This document shows, in pieces, positions 7,685 to 14,651 of a stretch of 32,922 nt of DNA. Each line of letters starts with the position of its first letter. Within the stretch, counting starts at the first letter, position 1. Below the pieces are notes generated by a model. The model saw only the letters and a list, made by a program, of their open reading frames with translations, was not told where the DNA came from and made no database searches. This stretch comes from DATDDB01 sp035260545 (GTDB lineage: Bacteria > Pseudomonadota > Gammaproteobacteria > Burkholderiales > Gallionellaceae). The position numbers and the translations under genes were made by a program. The stretch is taken from contig DATFUZ010000080.1 in the NCBI GenBank assembly GCA_035260545.1, positions 1 to 32,922 on the forward strand, written 5' to 3'.

Positions 7685-8572
7685 ATGCCGCTGCCCGCAG
7701 CGTTTATCTCGGTGATCTTGATCTGGGCGACGACTCCGCTCGCCATCAAATGGAGCGCGATGGGCGCCGGCTCCAGCTTCGCGGTGTTTGCGCGCATGAC
7801 GCTGGGCACCGCACTGTGCGCCGCGCTACTGGTGCTGTTCCACGTGCGCCTGCCGCTGCACGGCAAGGCCATGCTGTCCTATGCGGTCAGCGGCGCCAGC
7901 ATGTTCGGCACCATGGCGCTGACCTACTGGTCGGCGCAATACGTCAATTCCGGGATCATTTCCCTGCTGTTCGGCCTCACGCCGCTGATCACCAGCCTGG
8001 GTGCGGTGCTGTGGCTGAAGGAGGAGGCGATCACGCCGAGCAAGCTCGCCGGCATGCTGCTGGGGCTGGCGGGACTGGCGCTGATCTTCGGCGGCGGCCT
8101 GCACGCCGGCGCGGGTGTCGCGATCGGCCTGCTGGCCCTGCTGGGCGGGGTATCGGCGCAGGCAATGGGACTGGTGTGGCTCAAACGCATCGGAGACGAC
8201 AGCCCGCCGCTGGCAACCACGCTCGGCAGCCTCGCCGTGGCATTGCCGCTATTCTTCCTGTCGTGGTGGCTGGGCGGCGCGCACTGGCCGCAGGACATGC
8301 CGGAACGTGCAATGGCCGCGACGGTATACCTGGGCGTAGTCGGCTCGGTGCTGGGCTTTGTGCTCTACTTCTACATGATCAAGCACATGGAAGCGGGGCG
8401 TATCGCCCTCGTCACCTTGGTCACGCCGGTGCTCGCCCTGCTGCTGGGCAGCAACCTGAACCACGAGGTGGTGCTGCCGCGCGTGTGGTTTGGCGCGGCA
8501 GCCATCATGCTGGGGCTCGCCGTGCACCGCTGGGGACCGCAGTGGGCGGCGGCTTTAGCGGCGCGCCGCTAG
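7685..8572 (+). CDS. DMT superfamily (EamA) transporter
   Basis: 295 residues with about ten hydrophobic helices arranged as two EamA repeats; the second-repeat pattern (VYLGVVGSVLGFVLYFY, then LVTLVTPVLALLLG) is characteristic. Such proteins export or import small metabolites such as amino acids, nucleosides or cofactors; the substrate here is unknown. The ATG at 7685 is chosen over an in-frame codon at 7640, which lies inside the terminator, because it follows a strong AGGAAAGGAAG ribosome site. Expression is probably set by the structured leader upstream, so the substrate may be chemically related to whatever that leader senses. Confidence 0.88.
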   Translation: MPLPAAFISVILIWATTPLAIKWSAMGAGSSFAVFARMTLGTALCAALLVLFHVRLPLHGKAMLSYAVSGASMFGTMALTYWSAQYVNSGIISLLFGLTPLITSLGAVLWLKEEAITPSKLAGMLLGLAGLALIFGGGLHAGAGVAIGLLALLGGVSAQAMGLVWLKRIGDDSPPLATTLGSLAVALPLFFLSWWLGGAHWPQDMPERAMAATVYLGVVGSVLGFVLYFYMIKHMEAGRIALVTLVTPVLALLLGSNLNHEVVLPRVWFGAAAIMLGLAVHRWGPQWAAALAARR

Positions 8573-8610
8573 CTGGGTAGCCAGGGCGAGGCGCATGAGG
8601 AGGGCTTGGC

Positions 8611-9117
8611 TTATTCCGGATGGCTGCCGGGCTGCGCGGCTTCTTTCCGGGGGCGTTGGCCCAGCCTCACGGAGCGGTCGGTAGGGGCATGGCGGAAGAA
8701 CCCCCTCAAGCCAAGCCGGTTAATCCGGTAGTACATGAAGCATCCTATGCACCAACCCAGATATGAGGTCAGCGTCAACCCGGAGAGGATCCAGACGATG
8801 GCCCAGCCGGCCATGCCATAACCGGCATACAGCAGCGCGAGCGCGATGGCGACCGTCAGTGCGCCTACCAACTGGCCGAAGGTGTGGGGCTGTATGTTGT
8901 CCAGTCGATAGTCGGAATGCATGACACCCAGCGGCCTGACGACATTGCGGTACACAAGCACAAACGGACTGAGTGGACGATACAGCGCTGTCACCAGGAA
9001 TATGGCGCCAAGCGCGATGAGCCACCTGGGGTCCGAGAGTATGAAGGCGGCTGTCGCCATAATTATGGTGAAAATCTGTCCGAGCTTTATTTCTGCGTGA
9101 TCAACTTGCGCCGACAT
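8611..9117 (-). CDS. DUF4395 family membrane protein
   Basis: 168 residues with four predicted membrane helices. The DUF4395 pattern is visible: an N-terminal DHAEIKLGQIF segment, LYRPLSPFVLVYRNVVRPLG, the PHTFGQLVGA loop and the cysteine-containing GWCIGCFMYYRI near the end of the last helix. DUF4395 proteins often neighbour thioredoxin or rhodanese-like genes; here no such neighbour is adjacent. The C-terminal 30 residues are basic and probably cytoplasmic. It diverges from the LysR regulator gene, with 165 bp between them, so regulation by that protein is possible. Confidence 0.83.
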   Translation of the reverse strand: MSAQVDHAEIKLGQIFTIIMATAAFILSDPRWLIALGAIFLVTALYRPLSPFVLVYRNVVRPLGVMHSDYRLDNIQPHTFGQLVGALTVAIALALLYAGYGMAGWAIVWILSGLTLTSYLGWCIGCFMYYRINRLGLRGFFRHAPTDRSVRLGQRPRKEAAQPGSHPE

Positions 9118-9257
9118 GGGGTTGTCCTTATCGATAGTGATTAATCGGGCATCGTCCCCGAGCGAGGTTGTCAGCCGGGCGCCGGGAATGGGTGCCGCTG
9201 CTTTGAGGGAAGACTTGCTGTTATGGTAAGCTATTCACTCATGAACCGCATTTGCCT

Positions 9258-9278
9258 GAATTTGTATTTCCGAAATTC
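9258..9278. promoter_or_regulatory. Inverted repeat GAATTT-N9-AAATTC, candidate LysR operator
   Basis: A 6-bp perfect inverted repeat with a 9-bp centre (9258-9263 and 9273-9278), AT-rich against a GC-rich background, ending 4 bp before the LysR start codon and inside the LysR/DUF4395 divergent intergenic region. LysR proteins bind interrupted dyads containing T-N11-A, and often repress their own gene; assignment to this regulator is inference. Confidence 0.4.
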
Positions 9279-9282
9279 ATAA

Positions 9283-10179
9283 ATGAATAGCCTGGATTGG
9301 GATAATCTCCGTTATTTTCTTACGGCGGCCCGCGCGCTCAGCCTGTCTGCAGCCAGCCGGGCGCTGGGCAGCAATCAACCCACGGTAGGGCGCCGTATCG
9401 ATGCCCTGGAGGCGCAACTCGGGGTGCGGTTATTCCAGCGCCACAGCACAGGCCTGACGCTGACCGACGAGGGGCGGCGGCTGTTTGCCGCGGCAGAGAC
9501 GATGGAGGAGGGGGCCGCCGGCGTTCTCCGGGCCGTGAGCGGCGACAGCGATGGCATGGCGGGCACGGTCCGGATTGCCGCGCCTGAGGGTTTGGGTGTG
9601 GGCGTGCTGGCGCCGAGGTTGCCGGAGTTGTATGCGCGCTACCCGCTGCTGAATATCGTCCTGGAGCCGGCTGCGGCGCGGGCGAATCTGAAGCGTGGCG
9701 GCGCGGATGTTGCCTTGCGCCTGTTTCGCCCGGGTGGCGGGGATGTGGTTTCGCGCCGTTTGTGCGACATGGGGTTCGGCATGTACGCCTCCGCGGACTA
9801 TCTTGCGCGCTGCGGCGCGCCCCGGTCGCTGGACGCGCTTCAACATCATGCCTTCATCGCCTACGGTGACGAGCTCAGGGGGCAGCCCGAGAATGCATGG
9901 CTGGAGGAGATGATTGCCCCGGGTCGCGTGCTGTTTCGCAGTGACGGTACGATGGCCCGCCTTGCCGCGGTGTTCGCGGGCGTCGGCATCGCCGTGATGC
10001 CACACCTGCTAATGGCAGGGTACCCAACCTGTGCGCGTGTGCTGCCGCAGTATCAGGCGCCTGCACGGACCATTTGGCTTGCCGTGCACGGTGATTTGCG
10101 CCATATTCCGCGCATCCGCGCGGTGATGGATTTTATCGAGGCGATATTCCAGGAGCATTCCCGGACAGTGCAGGGTTGA
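9283..10179 (+). CDS. LysR family transcriptional regulator
   Basis: 298 residues. An N-terminal winged helix-turn-helix (residues about 5-64: LRYFLTAARALSLSAASRALG, NQPTVGRRIDALEAQLGVRLFQR split over the turn) and a periplasmic-binding-protein-like effector domain for the rest. It belongs to the group with the short linker and VRIAAPEGLG start of the effector domain, often found with one divergent target. Candidate targets are itself and the DUF4395 gene. Effector unknown. Confidence 0.9.
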   Translation: MNSLDWDNLRYFLTAARALSLSAASRALGSNQPTVGRRIDALEAQLGVRLFQRHSTGLTLTDEGRRLFAAAETMEEGAAGVLRAVSGDSDGMAGTVRIAAPEGLGVGVLAPRLPELYARYPLLNIVLEPAAARANLKRGGADVALRLFRPGGGDVVSRRLCDMGFGMYASADYLARCGAPRSLDALQHHAFIAYGDELRGQPENAWLEEMIAPGRVLFRSDGTMARLAAVFAGVGIAVMPHLLMAGYPTCARVLPQYQAPARTIWLAVHGDLRHIPRIRAVMDFIEAIFQEHSRTVQG

Positions 10180-10233
10180 GGGCGTAACCATGACATGCCT
10201 GCGGGAGCCCGGCGCAGGCTTTGTGCGTGCGAA

Positions 10234-10872
10234 TCAGGAGTCGAACTCTTCCTTGTAGTCGTCGGGATTGATGCCGCACTGCTTCAGCGGCTCGATCAGA
10301 CGGTCGCGCTTGATCTTGGCGCTGGCCATGATGTAGCCGCGGATCACGTGCTCGCGGTTGACCGCGGCTTTGTCCCAGCCGGCGATCTCCTCGATGACCT
10401 TGGTCACCTTGCGCCGCGCCATGCCGCGGAACAGGGCGGGCACGAAGCCGAGCAGCCGGTTGAGCAGTTCCTCGGCCTCGGGCTGCCATTCACCCTGCTT
10501 GGGCAACTCCGGCGTGAAGCCGTATTCATCCTCGGAGAGTTCGCGCCAGACGATGGCGGCGTTGCCGTCCGGATCGGCCACATGCGCCTCCACCTCCAGG
10601 GCTGGCGTGCGCTGCGATTCGTAGAGCGCCCGTCCGCCCGACTTGACCAGGGTGTCGTAGGCCGCCTCGACGTTGCCCACGTGCACGCGCAACGTCACCG
10701 GGCGGGAAACGCTGGGCACCTGCACCAGACGCAGAATGACCGAGCCGGAATCCAGGTCCAGGAAACCTTCCCCGCGCTTGACCTCCTTCAGGCCGATCAG
10801 CTTGCCCCAAAAGGCCTCGGCGCGGGCAATGTCGGTGACGGGCACATCTACGTGGGTGACGCCGAAGAACAT
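10234..10872 (-). CDS. VOC-domain protein fused to a PCP_red-like C-terminal domain
   Basis: 212 residues in two parts. Residues 1-115 form a glyoxalase/bleomycin-resistance (VOC) domain: VTHVDVPVTDIARAEAFW at the start, DPDGNAAIVWREL at the end. Residues about 125-205 are helical and resemble the PCP_red domain, known from the C terminus of light-independent protochlorophyllide reductase subunit B (W-PEAEELLNRLLGFVPALFRGMARR, then VNREHVIRGYIMAS). The combination suggests a small-molecule binding or isomerising enzyme with an accessory helical module; the reaction is unknown. It diverges from the tusE-like gene. Confidence 0.75.
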   Translation of the reverse strand: MFFGVTHVDVPVTDIARAEAFWGKLIGLKEVKRGEGFLDLDSGSVILRLVQVPSVSRPVTLRVHVGNVEAAYDTLVKSGGRALYESQRTPALEVEAHVADPDGNAAIVWRELSEDEYGFTPELPKQGEWQPEAEELLNRLLGFVPALFRGMARRKVTKVIEEIAGWDKAAVNREHVIRGYIMASAKIKRDRLIEPLKQCGINPDDYKEEFDS

Positions 10873-10942
10873 GGAAAGCTCCTTAACGAATTATTGTTTG
10901 AATACAGATGATGTTATCAGGGTTTCCAGCACTGTAATAAAC

Positions 10943-10971
10943 TTGACTAACCTTGTCAACAATGATTAAAT
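10943..10971 (+). promoter_or_regulatory. Candidate sigma-70 promoter of the TusE/DsrC-like gene
   Basis: TTGACT (10943-10948), a 17-bp spacer and TTAAAT (10966-10971). Transcription from about 10978 gives a leader of about 60 nt ahead of the ATG at 11037. The -10 hexamer lies on top of upstream in-frame start codons (TTG 10953, ATG 10962), which argues against those starts. Confidence 0.5.
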
Positions 10972-11036
10972 TAGCACCTGATTATATGGGGGGCAAACCC
11001 CGGTTTGTTAACGTGCTTGATGAAAGGAAGCGAATT

Positions 11037-11330
11037 ATGGACATTCCACCGCGCGATGGAGATGGTTACCTGCTGGATATGAGCGACTGGACGCCTGAAC
11101 TGGGCCGTGCCATGGCAGAAGCTGACGGCTATGAGCTTAACGACAAGAAATGGGAACATATCGAAAGGGCCCGCGAATATTACGAGGAATACGGTTCGGT
11201 GCCGCCAATTCGCAAGTTCGCCAAATATTTGAACGAGGACCAGAAGGCGATCTTCGACCTGTGGATGACTGGCCCGATGAAGCCGATCACCAAGTATGGC
11301 GGCATGCCCAAGCCCACCGGTTGCGTGTGA
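11037..11330 (+). CDS. TusE/DsrC-family sulfur relay protein, single-cysteine type
   Basis: 97 residues with the family fold: DGDGYLLDMSDWTPELGRAMAE, REYYEEYGSVPPIRKF and the conserved C-terminal arm ending GGMPKPTGCV, whose penultimate cysteine carries sulfur in TusE and DsrC. The second cysteine of dissimilatory DsrC, 11 residues earlier, is replaced by threonine, so this is a TusE-like or non-dissimilatory homologue. The ATG at 11037 follows an AAGGAAG ribosome site with 6-nt spacing; longer starts at 10962 or 10986 remain possible and would add up to 25 residues. The next gene starts 11 bp after the stop. No tusBCD or dsr genes are near. Confidence 0.85.
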   Translation: MDIPPRDGDGYLLDMSDWTPELGRAMAEADGYELNDKKWEHIERAREYYEEYGSVPPIRKFAKYLNEDQKAIFDLWMTGPMKPITKYGGMPKPTGCV

Positions 11331-11341
11331 CGGGAAGCGTT

Positions 11342-11569
11342 ATGCCCTATTACATCTACAAGGTGCAGCCCAGCCCCATCCTGCAGCTCTCGAAGATCGA
11401 GCAGCATGATGCCTTTCGCGATGCCTCCGCGCGTGCCAAGGAACTGCGGCGCGAAATGGCCATGGCCGACGGCAGCCTGGTCAAGGTGATTTTCGCGGAA
11501 AACGAGCTCGAAGCCGAGGACATGCTCTCCCAGGTGCGGGAGCCGCAGCCCGAACTCGGGGACGACTGA
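11342..11569 (+). CDS. Hypothetical protein downstream of the TusE/DsrC-like gene
   Basis: 75 residues, no signal peptide or membrane segment, no cysteine. Composition is charged: a short beta-like start (MPYYIYKVQPSPI) followed by a long helix (AFRDASARAKELRREMA) and a second beta-alpha unit (LVKVIFAENELEAEDMLSQV), ending in an acidic tail. I do not recognise a named family. The GGGAAG ribosome site and the 11-bp gap to the TusE/DsrC-like gene point to co-expression, so it could be a partner of that protein. Confidence 0.75.
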   Translation: MPYYIYKVQPSPILQLSKIEQHDAFRDASARAKELRREMAMADGSLVKVIFAENELEAEDMLSQVREPQPELGDD

Positions 11570-11605
11570 GCCGGACACGCGGCGTCTCTGCGCCCTTTCC
11601 CTCAT

Positions 11606-11654
11606 GCGCGCATCCGAAACGTTCGGGTGCGCGCGTGGGGGATTTTATTTTTCG
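11606..11654 (+). terminator. Terminator-like hairpin after the TusE/DsrC-like operon
   Basis: A 13-bp stem (11606-11618 with 11622-11634, one G-T pair) around a 3-nt loop, then 8 nt and a T-rich run at 11643-11654. The gap between stem and T run makes it weaker than the canonical form, but it is well placed 37 bp after the last gene of the operon. No gene is seen between here and 11789. Confidence 0.55.
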
Positions 11655-11788
11655 GCATTCAAGAATGCGCGCTCGGCGCTTGTCGCCGCGGGGCGATGGA
11701 TGCGGTCCGCGCTTGTACGCCATGCCCCGCGCCACAACGGACGCCGGATGAATTATCATACGGCCTCCGCAAACAGCCGGGACAGACC

Positions 11789-12253
11789 TTGAAACAGCTT
11801 ACCAATGCCGTGCTTGACGATCTCGTCCGGCAGGCCAGACACTCCCCCCGCCGGCGCGCGAACAGCAATCTGCACCAGGCCCTGAGCGAACCGGTGCAGA
11901 GGCTGGCGATTGCGATGGAGCCGGATACCTTCGTGCGCCCGCATCGCCATCCCGGCACCTGGGAACTGCTCAGCGCATTGCGCGGGCGCTTTGTGGTCCT
12001 GCTGTTCGACGCTGAGGGCACGGTGACCGGCCGCACGGTGCTGGGCGAGGAATGCAAGGTGCTCGAGTTTCCGGCGAACACCTGGCATGCCGTCCTGTCG
12101 CTGGACGCGGGCGGGGTAATCTTCGAGGTGAAGCAGGGCGCCTACGCGCCGCTCACGGAGGCTGATTACGCGCCATGGTGCGATTCCGGCCCCGGTCAGG
12201 AGGCGCGCCTGAATGCCTGGTACGCACAGGCCCGGGTCGGCGACCGGCTGTAG
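11789..12253 (+). CDS. WbuC-like cupin-fold metalloprotein
   Basis: 154 residues from a TTG start (giving MKQLTNAVLDDL); the frame is open further upstream but those codons show no family similarity. The WbuC signature is present: SPRRRANSNLHQALSEPVQRL, then metal-binding VRPHRHPGTWELLSALRG and EFPANTWHAVLSL, then VIFEVKQGAYAPL. WbuC genes are usually found in surface polysaccharide clusters with unknown activity; here it leads a tight operon with a methyltransferase (2 bp gap) and a histidine phosphatase. Start codon uncertain, family assignment good. Confidence 0.82.
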   Translation: MKQLTNAVLDDLVRQARHSPRRRANSNLHQALSEPVQRLAIAMEPDTFVRPHRHPGTWELLSALRGRFVVLLFDAEGTVTGRTVLGEECKVLEFPANTWHAVLSLDAGGVIFEVKQGAYAPLTEADYAPWCDSGPGQEARLNAWYAQARVGDRL

Positions 12254-12255
12254 CC

Positions 12256-13125
12256 ATGCGCCAGAAACCCATCCTCCCGAAGAAGATGCAGCCGGCGGTG
12301 TATCCCGAGATACGCGCCGGGCAGTCCATCGAACTGCTGAAGGAATTGCACATCCTCACCCGCGACGGGAAGATGAACCAGGACAGCCGGCGCAAGCTCA
12401 AGCAGGTCTATCACCTGTACCAGTTCATCGAGCCGCTGCTGGCCGAGTTGCAGCGCGGCCACGCGGACATCAGCGTTGTGGATCACGGGGCGGGAAAGTC
12501 CTACCTCGGCTTCATACTGTACGATCTTTTCTTCAAGGCGCATCCCGGGGGCTCGCATATCTACGGCATCGAGACGCGCGAGGAACTGGTGACGCATTCG
12601 CGCGAACTCGCGTCCCGGCTGGGCTTCACCGGGATGTCGTTCCTCAACATGCCGGTGGCCGAGTCCATCGTTTCGCCTGCACTGCCCGCCGCGGTGCATA
12701 TGGTCACCGCGCTGCATGCCTGCGATACCGCCACTGACGACGCGATCAATTTTGCGCTGAAAAAGCACGCGCAATTCGTCGTGCTGGTGCCCTGCTGCCA
12801 GGCTGAAGTGGCGGCCGCGCTACGCAAGAACAAGGCTCGCGAACTGGCGCAAAATATTCTCACCGAGCTCTGGCGCCATCCCATCCACACCCGCGAATTC
12901 GGCAGTCACATCACCAATGTGCTGCGTTGCCTGCAACTGGAGGCGCACGGCTACCACGTAACGGTGACGGAGCTTGTGGGCTGGGAGCATTCGATGAAGA
13001 ACGAACTCATCATCGCGCAGTACAAGGACCTGCCGCGCCGCCGCCCCGCCGAGCGCCTGCAGGAGCTGCTGCACATGCTGGGGCTTGAGGCGCTGAGCGA
13101 ACGCTTCTTCACGGCGCAGGGCTGA
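12256..13125 (+). CDS. SAM-dependent methyltransferase (Methyltransf_32 type)
   Basis: 289 residues. Class I Rossmann methyltransferase with the SAM-binding loop VVDHGAGKSYLGFILYDLF at about residues 74-92, an acidic IYGIETREELV strand, and a HACDTATDDAI stretch followed by VLVPCCQAE, the pattern of the Methyltransf_32 group that also contains Trm13- and METTL25-like proteins. RNA or protein substrate is plausible but unproven. It starts 2 bp after the cupin stop and ends 1 bp before the phosphatase start. Confidence 0.82.
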   Translation: MRQKPILPKKMQPAVYPEIRAGQSIELLKELHILTRDGKMNQDSRRKLKQVYHLYQFIEPLLAELQRGHADISVVDHGAGKSYLGFILYDLFFKAHPGGSHIYGIETREELVTHSRELASRLGFTGMSFLNMPVAESIVSPALPAAVHMVTALHACDTATDDAINFALKKHAQFVVLVPCCQAEVAAALRKNKARELAQNILTELWRHPIHTREFGSHITNVLRCLQLEAHGYHVTVTELVGWEHSMKNELIIAQYKDLPRRRPAERLQELLHMLGLEALSERFFTAQG

Positions 13126-13126
13126 G

Positions 13127-13669
13127 ATGCGCATCGTGTTCGTCCGCCACGGCGAGAGCGAGGGCAATGTCATCCACGAGATCAACGACAACCCGGCGCG
13201 CATCGTGAATCTCACCGAAAAGGGCCGGGCGCAGGCCACCGCCACCGCAGAGGCGCTGCGCGACAGGTCGTTTGCCCACGCCTATGCGTCCGAATTTCCG
13301 CGCGCGCGCCAGACCGCCGAAATCATCCTGCGTCGCGCGGCGTGTGCGCTATCCATAGATGCGCGCCTCAACGAGCGTCGCTCCGGCATGGACGGGCTGC
13401 CGGTACATGTGTTCAACGACCTCGTGCGCACCGACCGCCTGCGGACCAAGCCCGACCGCGGGGAGTCGTTTCTGGAGCAGATGGAGCGGATGCGCAGCTT
13501 TCTGGATGAAATCGCCGCGCGGCATCCGCAGGGGCTGGTGCTCGCGGTCTCGCATCAGGACCCCATCCTGGCGGCAATGGCGCTGACGGTGGACGATCCG
13601 GCGGCGGTCGCCGCGGGAGAACTGGCGAACTGCGAGCGCATCGAGCTGTCGTGGCCGGTGCGGTGCTAG
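13127..13669 (+). CDS. Histidine phosphatase family protein
   Basis: 180 residues. The RHG motif at residues 7-9 (His8 is the phospho-acceptor), SEFPRARQTAEI with the second arginine, and VSHQDPI with the distal histidine define the phosphoglycerate-mutase-like branch. Between them MDGLPVHVF replaces the usual region that sets specificity. Substrate unknown. It is third in the cupin-methyltransferase-phosphatase operon and converges on the SemiSWEET gene with the stop codons overlapping by 4 bp (CTAG). Confidence 0.87.
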   Translation: MRIVFVRHGESEGNVIHEINDNPARIVNLTEKGRAQATATAEALRDRSFAHAYASEFPRARQTAEIILRRAACALSIDARLNERRSGMDGLPVHVFNDLVRTDRLRTKPDRGESFLEQMERMRSFLDEIAARHPQGLVLAVSHQDPILAAMALTVDDPAAVAAGELANCERIELSWPVRC

Positions 13670-13944
13670 CGGCGCATCCTGCTCCGCACTTCGCCGATCT
13701 TCAATATCAGCACCACTGACGCCAGCGCCAGCGTGATGCCGTTGGCCAGTATCAGCGGCAGCTTGCCGATGGCGATGCCGTAACACAGCCAGAGCGCGAC
13801 ACCGGCCGTGAACAGCAGGTACATGGGGAGTGAGATGCCGGACAGGTCCCGGGTGCGCCAGGATTGCCACGCCTGGGGCACGAAGGCGAGCGTGGTCAGA
13901 AAAGCGGCCGGATAGCCCAGGAAGGTGCCCAGTTCTGTGCTCAT
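13666..13944 (-). CDS. SemiSWEET sugar transporter
   Basis: 92 residues with three membrane helices, the size and layout of bacterial SemiSWEETs, which dimerise to move sugars across the inner membrane. The FVPQAWQSWRTRDLSGIS segment contains the PQ motif of the first helix and is followed by MYLLFTAGVALWLCYGI, typical of helix 2. The ATG at 13944 is the first that gives a family-like N terminus. Confidence 0.9.
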   Translation of the reverse strand: MSTELGTFLGYPAAFLTTLAFVPQAWQSWRTRDLSGISLPMYLLFTAGVALWLCYGIAIGKLPLILANGITLALASVVLILKIGEVRSRMRR

Positions 13945-14087
13945 GGCGTATCGGTTCCGGCCCAAGGTTGATCGGTCAGCGAGGCGCGCATTATACCCAG
14001 ACGCGCCTGCCGCGGGAGCGGATTGCGCGCGGGATCGCAGTGGGCTGTACCTCCCATTCAGCACCGACCCTGGCGCGGCGCCCATGC

Positions 14088-14115
14088 TTGACTGAGGTGC
14101 TTCCTTATGTATAAT
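14088..14115 (+). promoter_or_regulatory. Near-consensus sigma-70 promoter
   Basis: TTGACT (14088-14093), a 16-bp spacer and a perfect TATAAT (14110-14115). Transcription should start at about 14122, some 270 nt upstream of the 40-codon membrane peptide gene. Confidence 0.65.
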
Positions 14116-14121
14116 AAGCCT

Positions 14122-14393
14122 ACCACTTTTATCAGGTAAGCGTTTCCGGCGTAGTGCATCACGGCCTTGCAGAAACCAGCCTGCCTCTGCAGGAGCCGCA
14201 TGTAACGGCTCGGCATCTCTAAAAAGCCTGTATTTCCCTTCGCCGGCACTTCCCGTTTCTTGGCATATGCGCAGAGACGGTGGCATGTTGAATGCGGCAA
14301 CTTCAGTCAGCGTCCCTGTTCGTTACCGGGTGGTCAAAAGTGGGTTTGGCTTTTCCGTTTCATGTATTCATCCAACCTGAAAGGAGAGCAATA
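14122..14393 (+). promoter_or_regulatory. Long leader of the 40-residue membrane peptide gene
   Basis: About 270 nt without a credible gene. It contains two abutting hairpins, CCTGC/GCAGG (14180-14184 with 14189-14193, 4-nt loop) and GAGCCG/CGGCTC (14193-14198 with 14206-14211, 7-nt loop). CTCTGC (14185-14190) can instead pair with GCAGAG (14271-14276). It may be a regulatory leader, or a small RNA whose 3' end I cannot place. A strong AAGGAG ribosome site ends the stretch. Confidence 0.35.
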
Positions 14394-14516
14394 ATGTTTC
14401 CCTCATACGAATTTAACCAAACTGCCCTGATGCTGATTTACCTGATCATCGCGCTCCTCATACCATTTGTTGCAATCTACTTCGATGACTCAAAGTGGAC
14501 CCGGCGGCATCATTAG
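14394..14516 (+). CDS. 40-residue single-span membrane peptide
   Basis: Small protein with a short N-terminal tail, one hydrophobic helix (LMLIYLIIALLIPFVAIYF) and a positively charged C-terminal tail ending WTRRHH. The ATG follows AAAGGAGAGCAATA, a near-perfect ribosome site, and the gene is closed by an intrinsic terminator 72 bp downstream, so it is very likely expressed. No family recognised; such peptides often stabilise a larger membrane complex. Its neighbour on the opposite strand is the proton-pumping pyrophosphatase, but a link is only positional. Confidence 0.72.
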   Translation: MFPSYEFNQTALMLIYLIIALLIPFVAIYFDDSKWTRRHH

Positions 14517-14587
14517 ACGGGCATTCTGCGGGAAAACATCCTTGAGCGCCGCTGACTCGAGGGGCGGACGAAGGATGGCGGAATGAA

Positions 14588-14611
14588 AAAAGGGAGCGCA
14601 AGCTCCCTTTT
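14588..14611. terminator. Bidirectional intrinsic terminator
   Basis: A 10-bp stem AAAAGGGAGC/GCTCCCTTTT with a GCAA tetraloop; T-rich on the plus strand after the stem (TTTTCCTTTT) and a run of six T on the minus strand. It serves the 40-residue peptide gene from the left and hppA from the right. Confidence 0.9.
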
Positions 14612-14651
14612 CCTTTTCAGGTGTGCCCAGGCGCCTATAACAGCATCGCGC

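Noticed and set aside
10953..11036. Longer N terminus for the TusE/DsrC-like protein (TTG 10953 or ATG 10962)
   Set aside because: These codons coincide with the predicted promoter and lack a ribosome site, whereas 11037 has a strong one and gives a family-like N terminus. Not fully excluded.
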